From positions 9,712,292-9,776,291 of the forward strand of contig JAJEKV010000049.1 of assembly GCA_021234155.1 (NCBI GenBank): a stretch of 64,000 bases of DNA. Direction: 5' to 3'. This stretch comes from Isoetes taiwanensis. Its lineage: Eukaryota > Streptophyta > Lycopodiopsida > Isoetales > Isoetaceae. This document shows, in pieces, positions 43,068 to 55,300 of the stretch. A program made the position numbers and the translations under genes. The notes beneath the pieces are model-generated. The model had not been told where the DNA came from. It was given only the letters and a program-made list of their open reading frames with translations, and searched no databases. The number at the start of each line of letters is the position of its first letter. Position 1 is the first letter of the stretch.

Positions 43068-44844
43068 GTCTGCTTGGATCCAGAGCCATTACTGAAGAAA
43101 TATCTCGAACAAGAAAATAGACTTAGTTGCAAAAAAAAAAGAAATTACAGTCCTTGTTTATATCTTCTTCCTCGACCAAACCAACGAGAATAATAAAGCA
43201 CATGTTACAGTTTATCCAAGCAGTCTATCTTGCTTACATTCAAGGATGAATAATAAACTTATCTGAAGAACTTCTCAATCATATGCACTATGCTCAACCA
43301 TGCCACAACTTGATGGGAAAAGATGGAGGTCTGAGAGTATCGTCACTAAAAGTCATATTGGCAAGCAAATTGGTGGAGGTCTGGGCATAACCAGCAACAA
43401 GCCCGAGCAACCGATGGCAACTGGTCTGCTCAAGATCCCATGGAAACCTCTGTTAGCTGTAAGAACCGAATCCCCAACTTGGCAAAGATTTCTGCAATAT
43501 GAAGAAATGAACTGCAAATACTTGAAAAGGAGCAAACGGCTAATGCCTGCAGTCGTGCCTTTGCTTTGCTTAATAGCCCGAAACCAAACTCCGCAAAGGA
43601 AAAGGGGGAAAATATTCGTCCAAGAGTAAACGAAATCACGGACAAAGCAAAGAAAACTATGGCAAAGAAATCTAAACATTAGCATCACAAACGGAAAAGG
43701 GCAAGCAAAGTCACTTATCTGGAATGAGCTAGATTTGACTCCATCCTCTATCCTCTGCTCCCAGTTGCAGAAATGTAACCATATAGAAATGTTGAAGAAA
43801 TCTTGGATAAACACTAGTGCAGTATAGGCATAGACCATTTGAAAACAAGAGTACAATGACAAGAAGCCAAGATCTGGAAATTCGCGATGCCATCTAATTC
43901 CGAAGCGCAGCACTGCGCTAGCAAAAGTGCAGCCATCTTTTGGAAGGATAAATAAATTGGAACAAACGCTACTGGCTATGAAGAAAATAACGTCCCCATA
44001 ACATAGTATTGAAAATCTTGAAGATAATTGTTGATCCTAAATTGACAGATTTCTTGGCACCAGTCTGATATCAACAAGACTGCTTCTGAGAAAAACTACT
44101 TCTGAGAAGGATCCGATCAACTGTTGCAGCCGCAAACTAAACCCCTCTAACGCCGATCTCTTTTGAAGGAGCGGTCTGCTTACACCAAAGCCGCAACCAG
44201 TGGAACCAAATCTCCTTAAATCACCAGATTGAAACCTAGATCTGATTACAGATGGCATGGCATGTTTCGGATAAGCAACGGCTTGTCTAGCACAAAAGAG
44301 ACTCAGTTCTATTGCTTGACAAAAAGGCACAAACTGCTCTTTGCTGGGCTGCGACCCCAAGAACAAACCTAAATGCTCTTTCTGAGTCGACCCTAAGAAT
44401 CAAACCTTTCCTTGTCGAACTGTGAACACCCAGTGAATGCCGATTATCAGAGGAGGTGTTATTTCGCCAGCAACAACCTTAGAAAGAGCACGAATTTGTA
44501 CGCCGCCAGGGACACAGTGACGAAATAGAACTGGAAAAAGGTAGCAAGCGTTGGACTACGGCAAAGCAAACAGAGAAACGAAGATGCTCTGGAAAAATTG
44601 TAAGTAAGAATAGAAATGAACAAGCAACTAAGGATCTGGCAAGTGAGCTAAGGAACAATTTTAGAATGGAGATGCGCACAGAAGCGCTGATGCGAGAAAG
44701 CCAAATGTTGATGCGAGAAAGCCAAATGCCAATCTACAAATAGGCGAGAGTCTGGCAGTTCCTAACTACCTACGACACTTGTCACCTAGCTCTAGAAGTC
44801 CATTTACCATCTATTTGTTGAAAACGAAGGTAAATGTGACTTCT

Positions 44845-45110
44845 CCTAATCCCTCATTCTTCGTTTTTTTTATTATAAATCCCCATGTTCTAAATTGCAA
44901 TCCCTCTTTACTCCCTCATTACCCCTACTAACCTTGATTACCCTATTTATTGTCATCCTCCATTCTTCATTTTTTTAGTAGAAATCCCCATATTCTAAAT
45001 TGCAATCCCCTTATTACTTTCTCATTACCCCTACTACCCCAGACTACCCCATTTCTCCTCATCCCCCATTCTTCATTTTTTGTGGAAAATCCCCATTTAA
45101 ACTGCGATCC
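44845..45110. repeat. Diverged tandem repeat, about 110-bp units
   Basis: Three units, each with CTCATTCTTCGTTTTTT-like start, AAATCCCCAT.TTCTAAATTGCAATCCC and CTCATTACCCCTACTA. The units have diverged from each other by substitutions and small gaps. Confidence 0.75.
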
Positions 45111-45334
45111 CCCTGTCGGTACCCCTAACAAAGAACAAGATCCCCTTCTCCTTAAAAAGTTATCCTTTGCTTGTCAATTCCCTATTTTCGAAAGGGGGCA
45201 TTTCAAGGAGGATGTGGGCATCGTTTTTTGGTGTGATATAGAGCAGCAAAAGCCCTCTTTTCTCTCTCTACAATTGTATTTATACACGTACCAAATTAAC
45301 GCCATTATGTACATTTACTTCAAATCTTATAATG

Positions 45335-45468
45335 TTTCATTGATCTTGCCATACTATATGTCCCAACATGTAAGAACATAATTCATAAACGAGGATCACT
45401 ATTTCATTGATCTTGCCATACTATATGTCCCAACATGTAAGAACATACTTCATAAACGAGGATCACTA
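45335..45468. repeat. Tandem duplication, period 67 bp
   Basis: 45335-45401 is repeated at 45402-45468 with a single difference (AATTCAT versus ACTTCAT). Confidence 0.9.
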
Positions 45469-46309
45469 TCTATCTATGGCCTAGAGTGAAGCACAACTTA
45501 TGAAGGTGCCCATTCAACATATGAAAGTGCCCATTCAACATCTCTCAATGCCCAAAGGCGTCTCAATACTACCACCGTTTGTAGCATATTATATATTAAT
45601 GTGCTTATGGCCCATTTTATGGCATGAACGATCCCACAACATTTTGCTAATTATAAATGCGTTGGTTCTCCTTTTACTCGCAACATAGAGAATTTTTTCT
45701 ATTAGCATATAGGCATAGATGTGAACCACAATGGAGAGGACGTACTTTGAGTTTTGAAAATATGCTCACAGCAACAGCAAGTTCTCTTTTGTTCTCTTTA
45801 ATTTTTTTGTCAAAGCAAGGATATTTTTACTTCTGGTTCACTAAATGCTTCTTTCATTCTGTGGCCATTTGGCTATTGCTCTGTTGTAACCATTGGCCTT
45901 AGATGGGGAATATCACAAGGAATATGCCAATCCAGGATTGTAAAACAACAATGGAAAAGAGCAATAACGAGTAGACTGTAAGTAGCTCTTCACAAAGTAG
46001 AAATTTCTAGCTTTCAAGATACAAATGCAATACAAGATATAAATTCCCCATATCCAAACTTTGAAAAGAATATGATGGTTTAAATATGATATACCTGATG
46101 ACAAATTATCCAACATTGGAGATCATAATTGACAACATTTTGGCATGCCAGTCAATTAATGCAGCCAGAAATGTGGTTACTTATATTTATCTTGGCCTCC
46201 TAAGACATATTCTTCAGCCAATTACACTCAATTCCCAGGTTATCGATTATGAAAGAATTAAAGAATCATAGACCAAGTCAGTTAGACAAAAGCTCACGTC
46301 GTGGAGGCT

Positions 46310-49300
46310 CTATCTGGCCTTAAAGGATCCATACAATGCTTGTGCACGTTTGAACTGGAAAATGTTTTCAATGCGTGTTTTACGACCCACCTGTCTATAT
46401 GCATTCTGATTTGGTACATCATCCTCCTCAATTTCTTCTTTCCGAAGGTGGTTGTACGCCTCTTTGTGAAGACGACCAAAGACCCAAAAGCTGATCTTTT
46501 TTCGCTCAGGAGAAGATCGTTTGATATACCGATTAAAAAAAGATATCAGCTGCTCTTTTTTTAAATTTCTTAGTGCGGCAACCTAATGTTAACACGTTAG
46601 GGTGTTGAAAGTAGACCAACAAAAAATAATATCAAAACACACCTCAATCTGCTGCCTATCAAACTTGCAAGTCCCACGGTCAATTTCCTTCCAGTAAAAT
46701 CTACTTTCTTCGTAAAGATTCTTGAACTTTTCAAGCTTAATTTCTATTAATGCTTGCACATTCGTCTACAACGAGGGGCCAAATCGCATGAGAATAAGGA
46801 CATTATGGAGACATTACATGCAGCATACATTACCTTGAAGTCCTCATCGGTTAGCTTTTCAAGTGAAGCCTCAAATGTTTCAAGGAATGATTCCACTCTG
46901 TCCTCGATCCATTCTGGGTCCTGCAAGAGCACCAGTAATCAGCATCCAAAGAAGGAGCAACAGAATATTCAGATGAAAAGTATGTTGGATGGCCACTCTA
47001 TCACAAACTTACCTTTACAGTTGATTGAATAAGAAAGAGCGCTCCTCGTACACCCGTGTCATTTCTGAAAGCATTCAAGTTAAAGCATTTAAGAAAAAAG
47101 TGAATTTTTAGTCTGGCATTTAGTTGGCATGAACAACTTTGGATAGAGCGTTCAATACGTTAACAATTTTACCTTTGCATGAGAATGACAACATATCCCA
47201 GCTGTTCCACAGTTCTAAGCTGATGAAAAGCATCACGCTTAGCAATAAGGACAAAAAGCTCAAGCAACACATTCATCAATGTTTCGTCTTGGCCAATCTG
47301 ATAAAGGTGGATATATTAGCACACATATTAAGCAAGTACAGTGCATATGTCTCTAATTAGTAGATAAGAAAGGGCGTTGACACTAGGACGTAATTGCACC
47401 ATTGCATCTTGTCCCAAGGCCAAAAAAAGTCTATACCATGCATGAGGTGACTATTAATGGCAATGCAACAGCCCCTACAAAGATTAAGAAGACAAGAAAA
47501 TATCAATGAGGACGTGGAATGTTTTGTGGGCGATACAGGAACCTGTAAGTAGAGCTGCATTGCTGAATTCTCATCAACTGCATTCATGCCTGGAGTGGCA
47601 TAGTAAAAATCTGATCCAGATTCTAATTTAATTATCCTATCCTCTGCATGCTGTGAAGGGAATGGGGGCTTTGTCTTAATGATTGATCCTTTGCATAGCA
47701 CAGTTTCAAGATTCTCAACCAGAGCTTCAGCATCTTTCGTGGTCATGTTCCCTATGGAAAAGAATTAAACCATAATATTGTTAGGCCAAATAGTTTTTTA
47801 ACTGTCTAGAAGTAAAATAATATTAAGATCCTATCAAGTTTTGGACCTCCAAGACTTTTGGCTGTTGCTAGGTCAACCTTTAGACCTTCAATCTGACACC
47901 CCTTAGGTTGGTGCTTAATGGGAGAACACTGGGTTACACATGATCTTATATGAGATTGGAATGATGAGTGATGACAACCAAGGAAATAAAAGGAACCCAG
48001 CTGTAAGAGTGACAGTAACATAAGGCTCAGGTCTGAGAAGCAATACATTGATTTTAAATGGTATATGAATGGAGACCACGATTTATTAACCATGGAACAT
48101 TAAATTAAAAGTTCACTTCATCACCTTATTAGGCAAGATGACAAACCTGTTATAAAGCACTCGCAATAGATTCTTGAAAGGATCTGAGATAGAAAGCGCA
48201 TCAAATCATTGGCATCAATCGATGGAAGTACTTCGATGTAGTCATCAACATGCCATCGCTGGTGTTTGATGGTCAATGAGTGATAATACATTGCTTGCTG
48301 ATATGGCTGCTGGAATTTAAAGTTCAGGTAGCCCTTCATCAACTTTTCCTAAGGACAGGAGAAGAAGAAATGGCTAAAGTTAACAAAAATGACCAAAGTT
48401 AGCAGAAATTTGGGACATGTATTAACTGCACCACATTATCCATGCACATACATTTTAACTCTGGAAACGTGGTTAGAGATAGTATGCACCCACAGAAAAA
48501 GGTAGAAAAACCTAGAAAGTCCACGCAAACAGAAGTATTACCTACTAATATGTCATGAGCTTTTATATGACATCATGGAGATCCCTGTCACCTCTAATTT
48601 GCAGTATAGATTTAATGCAGTTGAGTTTTACAACTCCACTCTCAAGATGTTCTTTCATAAAACGGACTTGAGTGCTGGCTGGATGCCACTTCTCATCCCT
48701 GATCGGGTCAATTGTACCAACCTATCACCATACAACAGGATCAAATGGAATGATGTATAAGCCCTGACATCTCTAGATGCTTCCATCTCTGTCTCAGTTG
48801 CGGAACTCATACAGCAGAAGTCTGTTCTTCGATGCTCAACTACAAATACTGTCCCTTAACCTTGAAATACATCATGTTGTGGATTTTCTACAACTGTCAG
48901 TTTCAGCAAAGCCATCACTATTTGCAACTGCAAAGGGAACTGCTCAAATGCGTCTTTCACGTTGAAGTAAAAATTCGATATGTTCTACGCCTACTGAATC
49001 CCTGAGCCATTACACCTAGAAGCCTGCTTGCGGCCATAAAAACTTCTAGAAAACTTGCATACTAGATGATCCGGCCCTAATAAACCCTTAAGATGTAATA
49101 GATGCACTTCTTCTAATGCCAAAAGATAGTGAGTTGGGTTGAGGGTACATCACTTCAAATTCTATTCCACAGTAGGGAGCAGTTCTGTAACCTGAGGATG
49201 AGGCCGCACCTTTGTAGAGTAATTATACTTATGGCCGGGATAACTGATCACAGTGTTCCTTTTATTGAGGCTGCTTCTAATTCTAAACCAATAGATAAAG

Positions 49301-52300
49301 CAATGCACTTCGGAATTGGTTCCAAGCAGTAAAAAATCAGAGAATGAATTTTTATACCAAGCTGCATTCAGAAAATGTGAAATCGCTTTCCGCAAAAGAA
49401 TATTTTGGAAATCATAGAATAAATTATCTCGAGGCGTCTGCACTTAGCCCATGGATATCAAACTATCAGGATAATTGTGGCGTGGGGCGCAACAAAAGGC
49501 TATTCAACCCGATCACCAGGCAAACCAGGAAAGTGTGTGCGGTTGCTTACTACTCTACTGCTGTTCTGCTAGTATGGTAAATATCCAACAAATGAGAACA
49601 CCGGTTCTATATGGGGTCATCTAATGTCCAGCCCTTTTGGCTTGAGACTATACAATGATAGTCTATCAAATGTATTTCACAGCTTGATTCCTTCAGCTTT
49701 CTGCTAGCATTCTTGCATGTCATAGACTAGATCTTCTGCCTGATATGAAAGGCCAGAGAAAGAAGTGCAAGCAAGAAGACTCATGCTAATAAGGAGATGG
49801 GCAAAAAAGGCCCCACATGGTAAACATAATAATGAAGTTAACATAAGATTAGAGGCCGCAAACTATGAGTATAATACATATGCAACATACCAAAAACATT
49901 TCTCATAGTATTCTAACAATGTCAATATCATAGGACTTTAGCTAGTAACAGATCTCTTTAGCTAATGGACAAAAATATCAAGCCTAGATTGAACCATGCA
50001 TCTGCCATCAATCAAAATCCTAATAACTACTTACTTTAATGATGGAAAACCTGTCTTCCTTCACTTCAAAGTTTGTAATTTTCTCAAGTATCTTCTCCAC
50101 CAAAATAGCCAATTTATGATCATAGCCTGCTACATAAATCTATATAAACATAGCAGATTAATTCACTGTGCAGGTTGCTTTTGACAATAGAATGTGGTAC
50201 CTGAAACCCGTGTGAAGTTCGCTGAATGTTGTACTGTAGTCCAGCAATCTCCGCATAATAAGCTGCATTTCCACGCACATAAGTAGGGATCTACAGGCAA
50301 GGGACAATGATACGGAGTCATAGTCCGTATCATAGCACGGGGGAGTGGTCCACGGCGGCAGGGTTATGGGGCATGGCAAAATATGGCAAAGTTGTGGAAC
50401 TATGGCAAGGTTGTGATATCTAGGATGAGGTCGAGAACCATTGGTTGGAGAGATATAAAGGGATCAATGATCAAGCAAAAGGGGCGGACTATTTTGCACA
50501 AAAAGGCCATAGATAATATCCATATGATAAGTCTATAATCCAATTTAAGGCAAGGAGATATTTTGAGAAAAAGGCAACTGCATGCTAAAAAAGGCTAAAG
50601 TCGCAGAGAGATCTATAAATAGAACCGAAACTTCAGTTGAACATATCTCGGCAACCAGAGGTCGGATTTCAGCGATCTTTACCTCGTTGGAACCGGCTCG
50701 AAGTCTAGTTTCCGAATTGGGATGGCACATATTCTAATTCATCCGTATGAGGGAGTAATAGCCGAAAAGGTGACAGGGGGTCACAAATTACTGCCATAGC
50801 GACTTCACAGATCTGCAATTGCTTTTATGATGTGTGGCTACGTGGAGAAGCTAGACTAGCCTGGAGGGCCAATAAGCCAGATATTGTTTGCTCATGGTCT
50901 ACGCGGAGTAGCCAGATACTGTTTGCTGAGCCAGTTGCATTGCCATAACTTTGTAGACCCAGTTGGGTGGTTAAACGTGCTCATCAATGTATTTGTCTGT
51001 GATATATATCATGTTCTTGGACCTTGTTCTTCAAATAAAATGATGTTGTTCAGTTGTTTAGTTTCCCATAAACAATGAATCGTATCAAGTGGTATCAGAG
51101 CGGAAGTTGCGATTCTTATGGAATCTATGGGCTGTGAGAACATCACTGAGACTTTGAATATTTCCTTTGGATTTGAATCAAAGAAGATGGAACTAGTGGT
51201 GATATTATACTCTAAGGCTGCGACACACCGAGAATCTTGCAAGTTTGTGCTGCAAGTACAGTTGGGTTGAACTTTGTCAAAAAGTGTGTTGGGAGCTAAG
51301 TATATGAGTGAACTGGCGAATCCTTGGAACGTGGAGTCCAAGTAAGGAGGATTTGACGGCTACTGTTGCAAATGAAGTTGGAGCATCAGTAGAAAAGAAA
51401 AGAAAAAACTCGGTGCTTTTGTGGAGAATGTTCGAAGTACATGGACCGACTTGTGGAGAACGAGTCCGGATGATTAGGGGAAATTTCTATGATCCTTTGG
51501 GGGATTATGGAATAAATAAAAGCATCTTGCTTGGGATTGCGGAGTCAGATCGTGGTGATCTGAGAGGCCGGTTGGCCGTGGCATAAATATTTGATTTGGA
51601 AGTCATATTAACACTTGACCTTATTTACAGGTTTGCTTAGTGTTAAGCGCTGGGAAGGAACTTTACGGACAAGCTGTCAAGGGTATGGATGCTAAAATTT
51701 GGATGCGGAATCTCAAATTGTTTCCTATGGGACAGACTTATGGGTAAAGTTCGTAGGTTGATTTTCTTTATGCGGAATAGAGAATAAGAATTTTATTTTT
51801 TGTGTGTACCCATGGTGGATTGGTATCGTGGAGATACTGTATCGTGGAGATACAATCAAGTAGTGCCGCGGAGGTACGAAAGATAATAATGCACCGCGGA
51901 GGTACAAGGATATATCGTACTGCAGAAGTATGCGGATATCCATAACTGCTTCTAGAGTTTTATCGTACTGCAGAAGTATGCAGATATCCATAACTGCTTC
52001 TAGAGTTTTGCAGGGATCTAAAATAATGGAAACGTGGAGGTTCCAATGGGTATAAGGTACTGTGGAAGTACAATAACTTATATAACCATTCTTGAGTTCG
52101 CAGGGTCTAGGAACTCCCAGGTGTACGTTGGACCAAACTGGAACATACTCGGACGATCGCAGACGATCTCTTTTTAAGAAGGGATGGACTGATACGGAGT
52201 CATAGTCCGTATCATAGCACGGGGGAGTGGTCCACGGTGGCAGGGTTATGGGGCATGGCAAAATATGGCAAAGTTGTGGAACTATAGCAAGAGGTTGTGA

Positions 52301-55300
52301 TATCTAGGATGAGGTCGAGAACCATTGGTTGGAGAGATATAAGGGGATCAATGATCAAGCAAAAGGGGCGGACTATTTTGCACAAAAAGGCCATAGATAA
52401 TATAAGTCTATAATCCAATTTAAGGCAAGGAGATATTTTGAGAAAAAGGCAACTGCATGCTAAAAAAGGCTAAAGTCGCAGAGAGATCTATAAATAGAAC
52501 CAAAACTTCAGTTGGACATATCTCGGCAACCAAAGGTCGGATTTCAGAGACCTTTACCTCGTTGGAACCGGCTCGAAGTCTAGTTTCCGAATTGGGGTGG
52601 CACATATTCTAGTTCATCCGTATGAGGGAGTAATAGCCGAAAAGGTGACATTCTAGTTCATCCGTATGAGAGAGTAATAGCCGAAAAGGTGACAGGGGTC
52701 ACAAATTACTGCATAGCGACTTCACATATCTGCAATTGCTTTTATGATGTGTGGCTACGTAGAGTAGCTAGACTAGCCTGGAGGGCCAATAAGCCAGATA
52801 TTGTTTGCTCATGGTCTACGCGGAGTAGCCAGATACTATACTGTTTGCTGAGCCAGTTGCATTGCCATAACCTTGTGGACCCCAGTTGGGTGGTTAAACG
52901 TGCCCATCAATGTATTTGTCTGTGATATATATGATGTTCTTGGATCTTGTTCTTCAAATAAGATGTTGTTCAGTTGTTTAGTTTCCCATAAACAATGAAT
53001 CGTATCAGACAAGAAGTCAAGCCCAGCATGGTTGGCCTCAAGGCAGCATGCTCAACTCTCAAGCTAAAGTTCTGTACAGATGGTATTTGAATTTGTTTAA
53101 CATTACATTTCTATAATCTTAAAACCCTGCTTGTTTCAGAAGGATAACATATCATAGCTGGTTTTGATAACTAAACAATACCCCTGCCTGAATTTCCTTG
53201 GCCTTCTATAAGCTTAATCTAGGATTATTAGCTTTTCACAAACTGCAGGATTAAGAATTCTCCTTTAATTTCAATAATTCTACATTACTGTCTTCACATT
53301 GAAAGTATTGTAAAGGGAAAACTGCATTTCTTCTTACTCTCTGCAGAAATATGCCAAAGAATTTCTTCACGCCTTCAACATGAATGCTCGACACGGGAAA
53401 GAATAATATGAATTTGAATTGAAAGACTACATATCAATTCTTCTATAACTGTTTACACTTCAGTCATTGACTAAAGAAAGAGATATCGCACTCGAGGTGT
53501 GCTGCTGCTGTCATTTGTTACTCATCTGTCTTCAAGGATGGTTTGGTGCTTTCTTCATGCACTTCAAGATGCTCCAACAATTTGAGCATCAACATTCCTA
53601 CGACTTGTAATCTCGGTAATCTCGGCATTCATTTGCTGCCCAATAGATAAGCTGTGGCATATTTCTGAAACATTTCATTTCCAACATTGAGAAAGTGCAG
53701 CAGAGCTGTTGAAAAAGAGACATTCCCTGCAAACTAGGTTCCCAATGCCAGAAGGGTGGCATTCCATCTCACGAGATTCTGAACAAGAACATTGCTGCAA
53801 AGGCAATGGCAAGGCACCATACTTTCACTACAACTGGCCCTTTTGATCTCACAATATAAACCTCTGCTTCTTCTTAATCATGATAGAGAAGGCATAGCTG
53901 TAGTAATTACACTCTACTCTCTAGGCATTCTTTGGAGCACAGCTAGGAAAGCAATTGGAACATTTTCTTAGAATAACATGTCACTAATAGCTATTTCTAT
54001 TGCCCTCCTACCCTGTGGATCTTCTGTAGATGTCAATAATAAATAGATGTTAAATAGTCAACAAGCAAGCATTTACGTGCTAGCATTTGCCATGTTTGCT
54101 TCAGCCTGTTTTAGCCTGTGCATAGAGCTTTCCACAAAAAAAAAGAAGTCTCTCCTGATCCATTTGGCATTTCGGCAAGCTTTCAGACATGTGAGTCTCA
54201 AATTTGTTAATCAGCTCCCTACGTTGCTTGCGGACGCAATCACTCTCACTTCAAACATGCTGCTCAATTGTTCTTTGAGTGCATTTGCTTGATGGCATTC
54301 AAATAGTAGGAACAAAACCTTAAGAAGACTTAAAATAGTTGTGAAGGGTCTGCCAAAAGGAGTAGTCATTTGATGGATGGGCCAAATAAGTAATCATATC
54401 TTTCCCCACCCCTTGTGAGTAACCTGTCCCTATGCTTAGTAAAGCACCATCTATGTTCGAAGTAGAGTGCAACTATGCCTTTTCTGGAGTCACACAAAAG
54501 ATTACGCCCAGCTAGACAAAGGTTGTGAAAAAAAGCATACAAAATGCTTAAAAGACGTGTTGAAGTCAATGCACAAATTGATGGAACATCTAGAGGTGTG
54601 TGAATCTTCAACACAAAAAGGTTTGAAGATCATTCAACAAGAAGCCACAGCAAATTTGGCATCTCCACCAGAATATAACTTTCTTTGGTCCATGAATCAA
54701 ATGTGAGTATGAAAATAGAATTAGATTATAAAGAATGAAGGAGAGCCTCTTGCTAAATATTCTAGCATGCCAAGAGGACAGATGCAAATCAAACTATTTA
54801 GAAACTCATTTTACACCTGAATGCACAGCATGATGCAATATAGGGCTGACAGAACTCAAGAAGTTCATTGTTAAATTTATGATTGTGCTACCCCATACTA
54901 CTAAAAAGGCTATATGAACGGCTGGTGCAGAATGGACGCCTCTAAGCACCTTTAAAAAGAGTGCGACTGTGTGATAGAGAGGCTAAAGCTTAAAGAAACA
55001 TGGACAAGGCCCTACATGTATTTGTCAGAGGCTGGAGTTAAGAATGTCGATTAGCTTGTAACCAAGAAAAAATTTTATTCTGTGAAAGTTGGGGGCATCC
55101 TTGAACTAAAGAACTTCAGGCATGAAAATTGACAATGGTTAAACTTCCCAAAATGGAGTTAAATTTATGTGGGAAACAGACCTCGGGCAGAGTTGATTTT
55201 ATCTGGAGGGCAGTCTTCGTTTAGCTGAAATCTTCAGCCAAATTGCAAGCTAAGCTCGCTGAGTTTTCATGTGAAAAGCACATTTTCAGGAACTTCACAG

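Larger units (their letters stand above)
43073..46300. other. Non-coding stretch downstream of the protease gene
   Basis: ORFs up to 186 codons exist (43353-43913 minus), but they overlap another ORF in antisense and show no family features. A diverged tandem repeat lies at 44845-45110 and a 67-bp tandem duplication at 45335-45468. Confidence 0.5.
50308..53007 (+). mobile_element. Non-autonomous LTR retrotransposon in a protease-gene intron
   Basis: LTRs at 50308-51087 (780 bp) and 52190-53007 (818 bp) begin TGATACGG and end CGTATCA. The 5-bp target duplication GACAA flanks the element (50303-50307 and 53008-53012). The primer-binding site TGGTATCAGAGCGGAAG starts at 51090, complementary to initiator tRNA-Met as in copia elements, and a purine-rich AAGAAGGGATGGAC precedes the 3' LTR. 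The 1.1-kb interior has only a 50-codon reading frame at the start and no pol. The LTRs differ by substitutions, small gaps and a 44-bp tandem duplication in the 3' LTR. It is inserted opposite to the direction of the host gene. Confidence 0.9.

Noticed and set aside
43353-43913. Minus-strand ORF of 186 codons
   Set aside because: It overlaps a 109-codon antisense ORF, has a random-looking Phe/Leu/Ser-rich composition and no family feature.
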